The notes below the pieces were generated by a model. It worked only from the letters and a program-made list of their open reading frames with translations, was not told the DNA's origin and searched no databases. 22,212 nucleotides of DNA from Bacillota bacterium. GTDB lineage: Bacteria > Bacillota > Clostridia > Tissierellales > Sporanaerobacteraceae. Of this stretch, positions 16,460-22,212 are shown one piece after another. Position numbers and translations under genes: made by a program. Numbering within the stretch: the stretch's first letter is position 1; each line of letters begins with the position of its first letter. The stretch covers positions 1-22,212 of the forward strand of contig JAKPAR010000163.1 in assembly GCA_029779375.1 (NCBI GenBank), read 5' to 3'.

Positions 16460-17287
16460 TTATCTAAATTGTTTTAATTGTTTGAAATTTGGAATAAGTA
16501 TGGTCTCATTTTTTTCTTCATCTATTTTTTCAAGCCTTATGAGGGAAACATAATCTTCCACCAATTTTTTCTCTGGATTTTTGGTAGAAATAAATATTCC
16601 TACTCCAACAACTTCTGCATTAAATTCCCTCATCATTTCCTTCATTCCCTTTACAGTCCCACCTGCCCTCATAAAATCATCTATGATGAGCACTCTAGAA
16701 CCCTCTTTTATTGCCCTTTTAGAAAGAGACATCGTTTGAATAGTCTTGGTTGAACCAGATAAATAATTTATATTTACAGCTGGTCCTTCTGTAATCTTCA
16801 TATTTTTTCTTATGATTATGAGAGGAACATTCAATATTTCAGCAGTCATTAAAGCTATAGGTATGCCCTTGGTTTCTATTGTCACTACATAATCTATATC
16901 ATTTTTTGCGAATTCATTTGCAAATATTTTCCCAATATTTCTAATAATCCTTGGTGTATACAATATATCCATCATATAGATAAAACCACCAGGAATAAGT
17001 CTTTCACCTTTAGATAATTCATCACATAATTCTAAAAGTAAATTTTCCACATCTTTTTTTCTCATATTGGGACTAAATCTAACACCTCCATTAGCTCCCG
17101 GAATAGTTTCTATATAGCCTATATCAAGTTTTTCAACCAGTTCCTTCATTATAGAAATATCTCCACTAATACTTGGTTTTTTTACTTTGAATAGTTCTGA
17201 AAAATATCCATAAGTAAACACTTTATTTGGATTTGTTGTAAGTATATACATGATACCTGCTATTCTTTCATTTCTTTTCAATTTATC
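16460..17287 (-). CDS. purR: Purine operon repressor PurR (Gram-positive type)
   Basis: A 275-residue protein: an N-terminal winged-helix domain (about 1-75; NERIAGIMYILTTNPNKVF, FKVKKPSISGDISIMKELVE) and a C-terminal phosphoribosyltransferase-like domain (about 76-275) that binds PRPP through VLIIDDFMRAGGTVKGM. PRPP releases PurR from PurBox operators of purine genes. The frame extends 15 codons upstream, but the GTG at 17287 (MDKLKRNERIAGI) has an AGGG ribosome binding site at good distance and gives the usual family length. It is divergent from murC and upstream of spoVG. I saw no clear PurBox in this window. Confidence 0.95.
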   Translation of the reverse strand, partial: DKLKRNERIAGIMYILTTNPNKVFTYGYFSELFKVKKPSISGDISIMKELVEKLDIGYIETIPGANGGVRFSPNMRKKDVENLLLELCDELSKGERLIPGGFIYMMDILYTPRIIRNIGKIFANEFAKNDIDYVVTIETKGIPIALMTAEILNVPLIIIRKNMKITEGPAVNINYLSGSTKTIQTMSLSKRAIKEGSRVLIIDDFMRAGGTVKGMKEMMREFNAEVVGVGIFISTKNPEKKLVEDYVSLIRLEKIDEEKNETILIPNFKQLKQFR

Positions 17288-17335
17288 CACATAAATCACC
17301 CTACACTTGAATATTATTTTTTTATATATCACTTT

Positions 17336-17364
17336 ATTTTATTCCTATTTATAAAACTTTTCAA
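17336..17364 (-). promoter_or_regulatory. Probable sigma-A promoter of purR
   Basis: On the minus strand TTGAAA (17359-17364) and TAAAAT (17336-17341) are 17 bp apart, a standard sigma-A layout, about 50 nt before the purR GTG start. Confidence 0.55.
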
Positions 17365-17400
17365 CAGGTTTACAACTTTTCCTTTTTATATTTATACCTT

Positions 17401-17411
17401 TATGATATAAT
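17401..17411 (+). promoter_or_regulatory. Extended -10 promoter reading toward murC
   Basis: TATAAT at 17406-17411 is preceded by TG one base upstream (17403-17404), an extended -10 element. The -35 region is poor. Transcription would start near 17418 and give a leader of about 200 nt before murC. Confidence 0.5.
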
Positions 17412-17426
17412 CTATCAGTGACAAAT

Positions 17427-17473
17427 AAAAAAGACTTCTATTGTAAACTTTTAATAATCACGGAAGCTTTTTT
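17427..17473 (+). promoter_or_regulatory. Hairpin in the murC leader, terminator-like
   Basis: AAAAAAG (17427-17433), a bulged A, and CTTC (17435-17438) pair with GAAGC (17463-17467) and six T (17468-17473) around a 24-nt loop. It lies about 10 nt after the predicted start point, so it could terminate a short RNA or act as an attenuator. The low-GC stem and large loop make it weak. Confidence 0.4.
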
Positions 17474-17620
17474 GAAACCCATTTTGGAAAGTTTTAAATT
17501 AAGGAAAACAAAAATTTTCGTATGAGCTATAAAAAATGAATATAATATGATGATAATAACATATTTCTTGGCAATAATAATTAATATAGAACCATTTATT
17601 ACTTCAGGAGGTATTCGTTT

Positions 17621-19018
17621 ATGTTTTCTTTCAATATATGTGAACATAATTTTTCTCATGTTCATCTCATAGGCATAGGTGGTATAAGCATGAGTGGTTT
17701 AGCTGAAATACTTTTAACAGAAGGATATACAGTTTCAGGCTCCGATATGAACCCTTCTCCAATAACAGACAAATTAAAAACTCAAGGGGCAAATATCTAC
17801 ATAGGCCATAAATCTAAAAATATTGAAGGTGCAGATTTAATCGTTTATACAGATGCCATTTCTAAAGATAATCCAGAACTTATAGAAGCTCAAAAAAAAG
17901 GAATAGAAACTGTCGATAGAGGAACCTTTTTAGGCAAACTCATGAAAAACTATGAAAAATCTATTGCGGTCTCTGGAACTCATGGAAAAACAACTACTAC
18001 AAGTATGTTAGCCACAATACTAAATAAATCTCACTTAGACCCTACAATTCTTCTTGGAGGAGAACTTGATGAAATAGGTGGAAATGCCAAAATAGGTAGT
18101 AAGAAATTGGTATTGACAGAAGCTTGTGAATACAAAGGAAATATTCTCAAATATCAGCCTACAATGGCTATAATACTAAATATGGAAGAAGATCATTTGG
18201 ATTATTTTAAAAATATCGATCACATTGTAGCAACATTTGCAGAATATGCTAATGGGATAAGTGAAGATGGGTATCTCATCATTAATACCGATGATATAAA
18301 TGCTGAAAAAGTTATAGAAAATACCAAATGTAATGTCATCACCTTTGGACTCAATGGTAGTGGAGATTATGTAGCTGAAAATATAAGCTTTACTAGCGAA
18401 GGTTATCCAAAATTTATTCTAAATGTAAAAAATAAAGAAAAATACCTCATTACACTAAATGTCATGGGTATACACAATATATACAATGCCCTCGGAAGTA
18501 TAGCTGCAGCCCATACCTACCATGTACCTATGGAAGATATCATAGAAGCTATAAAAGATTATAAAGGCACCCATAGACGACTAGAAACAAAAGGATTTAT
18601 AAAGGGGGCTAAAATAATTGATGACTATGCTCATCATCCAACAGAAATAAAAGCGAGCTTGAATACTCTAAAAAAAGCCACTGAAAATAAGCTTTGGTGT
18701 GTATTTCAACCTCATACCTATTCAAGAACTAAAATATTATTAAATAGTTTTTCCGAATCCTTTTATGATGCAGATAAAGTTATAGTTACAGACATTTATG
18801 CAGCAAGAGAAGTTGATACTGGAATTATTCACTCTAAAAATTTAGTAAATGCACTAAAAGAAAAAGGTGTAGATGCAATATATATTGATTCATTTGACAA
18901 AATAGAAAATTTTTTACTAGCCAATATCGAGAATGGAGATACTATTGTCACTATGGGAGCTGGAAATGTATATAAAATAGGAGAAGCTCTTCTTGAAGAT
19001 GAAAAAAAAGCAATTTAA
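17621..19018 (+). CDS. murC: UDP-N-acetylmuramate--L-alanine ligase
   Basis: A 465-residue Mur ligase that adds L-Ala to UDP-MurNAc with ATP, the first step of the peptide stem. Domain 1 has the UDP-binding LIGIGGISMSGLAEIL (16-31). The central ATPase domain has the P-loop GTHGKTTTTS (119-128) and NMEEDHLDYF (187-196), followed by HNIYNALGSIAAA (285-297). The C-terminal domain starts near GTHRRLE (316-322) and has DDYAHHPTEI (334-343), a MurC-type sequence. AGGAGGT stands 8 nt before the ATG. It is the only plus-strand gene, divergent from purR and convergent with the LCP gene across a shared terminator. Confidence 0.97.
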   Translation: MFSFNICEHNFSHVHLIGIGGISMSGLAEILLTEGYTVSGSDMNPSPITDKLKTQGANIYIGHKSKNIEGADLIVYTDAISKDNPELIEAQKKGIETVDRGTFLGKLMKNYEKSIAVSGTHGKTTTTSMLATILNKSHLDPTILLGGELDEIGGNAKIGSKKLVLTEACEYKGNILKYQPTMAIILNMEEDHLDYFKNIDHIVATFAEYANGISEDGYLIINTDDINAEKVIENTKCNVITFGLNGSGDYVAENISFTSEGYPKFILNVKNKEKYLITLNVMGIHNIYNALGSIAAAHTYHVPMEDIIEAIKDYKGTHRRLETKGFIKGAKIIDDYAHHPTEIKASLNTLKKATENKLWCVFQPHTYSRTKILLNSFSESFYDADKVIVTDIYAAREVDTGIIHSKNLVNALKEKGVDAIYIDSFDKIENFLLANIENGDTIVTMGAGNVYKIGEALLEDEKKAI

Positions 19019-19051
19019 AAAAAGGTCCTTATTTCATAAGGACCTTTTTTT
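19017..19051. terminator. Bidirectional terminator between murC and the LCP gene
   Basis: A perfect 16-bp stem (19017-19032 with 19036-19051) and 3-nt loop, with seven A on one side and seven T on the other. It serves murC on plus and the LCP gene on minus, whose stop codon (19029-19031) lies within the hairpin; the murC stop is just before it. Confidence 0.95.
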
Positions 19052-20030
19052 CTACTCCATATATGTTTTCCATGATTTCCTTAACCATCAACTCATCATA
19101 TATAAAATAAGATAATTGTTTATTTTTTACTTTCTTATAAGTTCCTACACCAGGCAATGTAGTAAAATTAAAATCCTCCGAACCCATTGCCAATGCACTT
19201 TTCCCATAATTTAGGGCTTCAGCCAAACTTACATCTGTCTTTATATAATCAAAGCTAGTCTTTATAACTAAAGGCATTTTTATACTCAACGCTTCATCAA
19301 TAAAAGATTTTAAAAATTCTTGTTGTGCTTTAACTCTACCTAAATCACCATCACTATACCTATTTTTACCAACATTGTCTTTTCTATATCGCAGAAATTC
19401 CACAGATTTTTTCCCATTTAAAAGCTGCTTTCCTTCAGGTATATCTATATACAATGGCGGTTTTGCTGTAGGGTCTTTGTACTTCATATGAAAAGGTACC
19501 GTTACTTCTACCCCTCCTACAGAATCAACTATTTTTTCTACACCCTTATAATCTATCATAATATAATGATGTACAGGTACTCCCTCCAATATATGAGAAA
19601 CTACTTTTTTAACTCCACTAGCACCATGAGAAGCATATACTGCATTTATTTTTCTCTGTTCTGCTTCTTCATATCCCTTTCTATAAATATAAGTATCTCT
19701 AGGAATTGATATCATATCTACTTTCTTTAATTTCGGATCAAAAGAAATAAATATAATAGTATCAGATCTTATCCCTTCCATGCCCATAAGCACAAAATTT
19801 ATTCTACTACTCTTTTCATAAGCCTTTTCTAAAGTATCTATGGTTTCTTTCTTTTCTTTTACTTCCTTTTTTTCATCTTTTTTTAAAATATCGCTTTTCT
19901 CTTCTTCTAAATTTTTATCCCTATCTTCATGAATTTTCACTTTAGTCTCCAAATAAGTATAGGAACCTAGAAAAAAAGCCATAACAATACATACAGAAAA
20001 AATAATAAGAACTTTTAAATTTTCTTTCAT
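19029..20030 (-). CDS. LytR-CpsA-Psr (LCP) family cell-wall phosphotransferase
   Basis: A 333-residue membrane-anchored protein: a short cytoplasmic start, one transmembrane helix (about 6-26), a highly charged Lys/Glu linker (about 33-70), then the extracellular LCP domain (about 76-250). Typical elements are the GIRSDTIIFISFDP strand with Arg/Asp that bind pyrophosphate, SIPRDTYI, DYKGVEKIVDSVGGVEV, and FLRYRKDN...DLGRVKAQQEFLK. LCP enzymes attach teichoic acids or other glycopolymers from lipid carriers to peptidoglycan. The ATG is preceded by AGGTGA; a second, stronger AAAGGAGG lies further upstream (see findings). The gene is transcribed alone toward murC. Which polymer it transfers cannot be told. 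Confidence 0.9.
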   Translation of the reverse strand: MKENLKVLIIFSVCIVMAFFLGSYTYLETKVKIHEDRDKNLEEEKSDILKKDEKKEVKEKKETIDTLEKAYEKSSRINFVLMGMEGIRSDTIIFISFDPKLKKVDMISIPRDTYIYRKGYEEAEQRKINAVYASHGASGVKKVVSHILEGVPVHHYIMIDYKGVEKIVDSVGGVEVTVPFHMKYKDPTAKPPLYIDIPEGKQLLNGKKSVEFLRYRKDNVGKNRYSDGDLGRVKAQQEFLKSFIDEALSIKMPLVIKTSFDYIKTDVSLAEALNYGKSALAMGSEDFNFTTLPGVGTYKKVKNKQLSYFIYDELMVKEIMENIYGVEKKVLMK

Positions 20031-20106
20031 CTATAATTCACCTTTTCTAAACCTCCTTTCCCATCTTCACAATAATATTTTGTACAATAGATAAATTTTT
20101 ACTCAT

Positions 20107-20138
20107 AAAAAAACCGATCCAATTGGATCGGTTTTTTT
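20107..20138 (-). terminator. Intrinsic terminator of the crt-hbd operon
   Basis: An 18-bp perfect palindrome, CCGATCCAATTGGATCGG, flanked by seven A and seven T, lies 4 nt beyond the hbd stop codon. It could act on both strands, but only the minus strand has an incoming gene. Confidence 0.92.
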
Positions 20139-20142
20139 ATTC

Positions 20143-20997
20143 TTATTTTGTATAATCGTAAAATCCTTTGCCTGTCTTTCTACCTAATTGTCCGCCTCTA
20201 ACCATCTTTCTTAGTAGTGGATGAGCTCTATATTTTGAATCACCAAATTCAGTATAAAGTACATCCATTATAGCTAAACATACATCAAGTCCTATTAAAT
20301 CTCCCAAAGCTAAAGGTCCTATTGGGTGATTTGCACCAAGTTTCATAGCTTCATCTATGTCTTCAACTGTTGCAACACCATCAGCATAAATGCCAACTGC
20401 TTCATTAATCATTGGAATAAGTATTCTATTCACTACAAATCCTGGAGCTTCTTCTACTTGAACTGGAGTCTTTCCTAATTTTTCAGCCAATTCAAATACT
20501 GTGTTTCTAGTTTCTTCACTTGTTGCAATACCTTTTATGACTTCGACCAATTTCATAACTGGAACTGGGTTGAAGAAATGCATTCCTATAACTTTTTCTG
20601 GTCTATTTGTAGCACTTGCTATTTCAGTTATTGATAATGATGAAGTATTGCTTGCAAGTATTGCCTCTGGTTTACAGATTTCGTCTAATTTCTTAAATGT
20701 TTCTTTCTTTACGCACATATCTTCTGAGATAGCTTCTACAACAAGATCACAATCCTTTAAATCCTCATATTTTGTAGTTATTTGAACTTTTGCCAATACT
20801 TTTTCTTTATCTTCTTCAGTCATTTTGCCTTTTTGTACTTTTCTATTTAAATTTTTATCCACACTTTTTAAACTGCCTCTTGGGTTTCCTTCGTCAATAC
20901 TTCTAACCCACATAACTACATCATAATCATTTTCTGCCAATACCTGAACGATGCCAGAAGCCATAGTACCTCTTCCAAGAACTCCTACCTTTTTCAT
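20143..20997 (-). CDS. hbd: 3-hydroxybutyryl-CoA dehydrogenase
   Basis: A 284-residue NAD(P)-dependent dehydrogenase interconverting acetoacetyl-CoA and 3-hydroxybutyryl-CoA. The Rossmann motif is [13 protein letters not shown] (4-16), and the catalytic residues are at the expected spacing: Ser119 in SNTSS, His140 in [14 protein letters not shown], Glu152 and Asn190 in [14 protein letters not shown]. The end [11 protein letters not shown] is typical. AGGAGGTG-like GGAGGTG stands before the ATG. It is 17 nt after crt, so the two form one operon performing consecutive steps of butyrate-type carbon flow or of short-chain beta-oxidation. The direction cannot be decided from sequence. Confidence 0.96.
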   Translation of the reverse strand: MKKVGVLGRGTMASGIVQVLAENDYDVVMWVRSIDEGNPRGSLKSVDKNLNRKVQKGKMTEEDKEKVLAKVQITTKYEDLKDCDLVVEAISEDMCVKKETFKKLDEICKPEAILASNTSSLSITEIASATNRPEKVIGMHFFNPVPVMKLVEVIKGIATSEETRNTVFELAEKLGKTPVQVEEAPGFVVNRILIPMINEAVGIYADGVATVEDIDEAMKLGANHPIGPLALGDLIGLDVCLAIMDVLYTEFGDSKYRAHPLLRKMVRGGQLGRKTGKGFYDYTK

Positions 20998-21014
20998 AAA
21001 AACACCTCCAAAAT

Positions 21015-21794
21015 TTATCTTAATTTATAGTTTGGGCTACGTTTCTCTAGAAACGCTCCCATACCTTCTTTTTGATCTTCTGTTGCAAAGCAAAGACCAA
21101 ACAAATCTCTTTCTATAGCCATACCAGTTTCAATATCAGTTTCCATCCCTCTATTTATAGAAGTCTTTGCAAATCTCACAGCTATCTGTCCCTTTGAAAG
21201 TATCTTATTCGCCAATGCAATAGCTTCATTCATAAGTTCATCTTGAGGAACTACTTTATTTACCAAACCTATTCTATATGCTTCATTGGCATCTATCATA
21301 TCTGCAGTAAATATAAGTTCTTTTGCTCTGCCCATTCCTACAAGACGTGCAAGTCTTTGAGTCCCAGCAAACCCTGGTATGATTCCAAGTCCAACTTCTG
21401 GTTGTCCAAATTTAGCTTTTTCTGAAGCTATTCTTATATCACAGCACATAGATAATTCACAGCCACCACCAAGGGCAAAACCATTTACAGCTGCAATAAC
21501 TGGTTTTTCCATTAGCTCAATTTTTCTAAATACGCCCAGCCCATTTTTAGCAAATTGTCTTGCTTCCTTTGAATCCATTTCTTTCATTTCAGCTATATCT
21601 GCTCCTGCTACAAAAGCTCTTCCTTCACCTGTTATTATCAATATATGTATATCTTCATCATTTTCTATCATATCTATAGCTTTATCCAATTCACATAAAA
21701 CTTGAGTATTGAGTGCATTTAGTGCTTTAGGTCTATTGATTGACAATATACCTATATTCCCTTCTCTTTTAAAAATCAAATTTTCAAAATCCAC
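21015..21794 (-). CDS. crt: Enoyl-CoA hydratase / crotonase
   Basis: A 259-residue crotonase-fold enzyme that hydrates crotonyl-CoA to 3-hydroxybutyryl-CoA or runs in reverse. The CoA-binding ALNALN (24-29), oxyanion-hole region [10 protein letters not shown] (61-70), and both catalytic glutamates are present: Glu113 in GGGCELSM and Glu133 in [12 protein letters not shown]. The frame extends twelve codons upstream, but that part encodes the AGGAGG ribosome binding site; the GTG at 21794 ([13 protein letters not shown]) is the correct start. It is followed by hbd and has its own promoter. The thl, bcd and etf genes often found with it are not in this window. Confidence 0.95.
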   Translation of the reverse strand: MDFENLIFKREGNIGILSINRPKALNALNTQVLCELDKAIDMIENDEDIHILIITGEGRAFVAGADIAEMKEMDSKEARQFAKNGLGVFRKIELMEKPVIAAVNGFALGGGCELSMCCDIRIASEKAKFGQPEVGLGIIPGFAGTQRLARLVGMGRAKELIFTADMIDANEAYRIGLVNKVVPQDELMNEAIALANKILSKGQIAVRFAKTSINRGMETDIETGMAIERDLFGLCFATEDQKEGMGAFLEKRSPNYKLR

Positions 21795-21839
21795 ACTATC
21801 CCTCCTAGGCACAAAACAATATTTTCTCAATTTGTTTAT

Positions 21840-21868
21840 ATTTTATCAAATTCAAGTATATAGTGCAA
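21840..21868 (-). promoter_or_regulatory. Probable sigma-A promoter of crt-hbd
   Basis: On the minus strand TTGCAC (21863-21868) and TAAAAT (21840-21845) are 17 bp apart. The start point would be near 21833, giving a leader of about 40 nt before the GTG start. Confidence 0.5.
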
Positions 21869-21899
21869 TACCATCTTTGATAACTGTTTAACAATCCCT

Positions 21900-21933
21900 A
21901 TTGGTAAAAAAAGATTTTTTCGCATAAATCTTT
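21900..21933 (-). terminator. Possible terminator downstream of pgi
   Basis: AAAGATTT (21910-21917) and AAATCTTT (21926-21933) form an AT-rich 8-bp stem; on the minus strand a run of seven T follows. It lies about 110 nt after the pgi stop and before the crt promoter. The low GC of the stem limits confidence. The rest of 21934-22045 shows nothing I can assign. Confidence 0.45.
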
Positions 21934-22045
21934 AAATTGCTCCTGTTTTCTCGGCTATACTCCAAAACCTCTCATTTTAGTTTTTTTAAACATTCTTTAT
22001 TTACATTTCATAATGACGTTAAAAAATTATCAACTCATTTATATT

Positions 22046-22212
22046 CTAATATCCAGGTTTACCTAAAAATTTAAACATATTCTTTTTATATTCCTCAACT
22101 CCAGGCTGATTAAATGGATTTACTCCCAATAAATATCCACTGATAGCACAACTTTTTTCAAAGAAATATATAAGTTTGCCAAAATTGTATTCATTCATTT
22201 TTTCTATATTTA
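22046..22212 (-). CDS. pgi: Glucose-6-phosphate isomerase, C-terminal 54 residues
   Basis: The right edge holds the end of a minus-strand frame terminating in TAG at 22046-22048. The translated tail ([46 protein letters not shown]) is the conserved C-terminus of the Firmicute phosphoglucose isomerase, which interconverts glucose 6-phosphate and fructose 6-phosphate. The lysine in [10 protein letters not shown] is in the family's conserved C-terminal helix. The rest of the gene, including the start, lies outside the window. The product of this enzyme feeds the GlmS/GlmU branch, but the genes are not co-transcribed. Confidence 0.93.
   Translation of the reverse strand, partial: NIEKMNEYNFGKLIYFFEKSCAISGYLLGVNPFNQPGVEEYKKNMFKFLGKPGY

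Larger units (their letters stand above)
17288..17620. other. Divergent intergenic region purR/murC
   Basis: This 333-bp AT-rich gap holds the purR promoter (minus), an extended -10 promoter and leader hairpin (plus), a second TATAAT at 17541-17546 without a good -35, and the murC ribosome binding site. I see no open frame with a ribosome binding site, and no riboswitch class I recognise. Confidence 0.6.

Noticed and set aside
16079..16477. Plus-strand open frame of 132 codons over spoVG
   Set aside because: It is antisense to spoVG and its sigma-H promoter, with Phe/Ser/Tyr-rich composition typical of the complement of an AT-rich gene and no ribosome binding site.
17288..17620. PurBox operators between purR and murC
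   Set aside because: No good match to the AWWWCCGAACWWT motif was found; single partial matches are expected by chance.
17438..17665. Minus-strand open frame of 75 codons between purR and murC
   Set aside because: It starts inside murC, has no ribosome binding site, is low in complexity and covers the murC promoter and leader; judged a chance frame.
1..22212. Mobile element, phage, CRISPR or defence system
   Set aside because: All large frames are conserved housekeeping or sporulation genes, no transposase, integrase, Cas or toxin-antitoxin signature is present, and no repeat-spacer array is seen.

Overview
The window reads as ordinary chromosome from a low-GC, endospore-forming Firmicute of the class Clostridia or a close relative (Clostridiales/Tissierellales type). 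The reasons are AT-rich composition, strong AGGAGG-type ribosome binding sites, several GTG/TTG starts, sporulation genes (spoIIE, yabP, yabQ, spoVT, spoVG) and a crotonase/3-hydroxybutyryl-CoA dehydrogenase pair typical of butyrate-type metabolism. I see no tRNA, rRNA, IS element, CRISPR array or phage gene.

Layout. Nearly everything is on the minus strand, so transcription runs right to left. From the right edge: the C-terminus of pgi; a crt-hbd two-gene operon with its own terminator; a LytR-CpsA-Psr cell-wall ligase; murC, the only plus-strand gene, convergent with the LCP gene and divergent from purR. A long conserved block follows: purR, spoVG, glmU, prs, pth, mfd, prsA-like foldase, spoVT, yabM-like flippase, mazG, hup, rqcP, yabP, yabQ, divIC, an S1-domain gene (yabR) and spoIIE, whose phosphatase domain runs off the left edge.

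This block matches the Bacillus subtilis order purR-yabJ-spoVG-glmU-prs-ctc-pth-fin-mfd-spoVT-yabM-mazG-rqcP-yabP-yabQ-divIC-yabR-spoIIE (order recalled from memory). Here yabJ, ctc and fin are absent, and prsA and hup are inserted. The genes supply cell-wall precursors (glmU, murC, yabM), purine/PRPP metabolism (prs, purR), translation quality control (pth, rqcP), DNA repair and architecture (mfd, hup), nucleotide clean-up (mazG), division (divIC) and sporulation.

Regulatory signals are the most informative part. The spoVG promoter fits the sigma-H consensus with an 11-bp spacer. The spoIIE promoter has the 21-bp -35/-10 spacing known from Spo0A-activated sigma-A promoters. A sigma-E-like promoter for yabP lies inside the rqcP terminator, and a weaker sigma-G-like site precedes spoVT. 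Many stop codons lie inside or against intrinsic terminator hairpins.

I found no convincing new multi-gene system. The items worth a second look are regulatory: the spoIIE-upstream inverted repeat, the promoter-in-terminator at yabP, and the murC leader hairpin.
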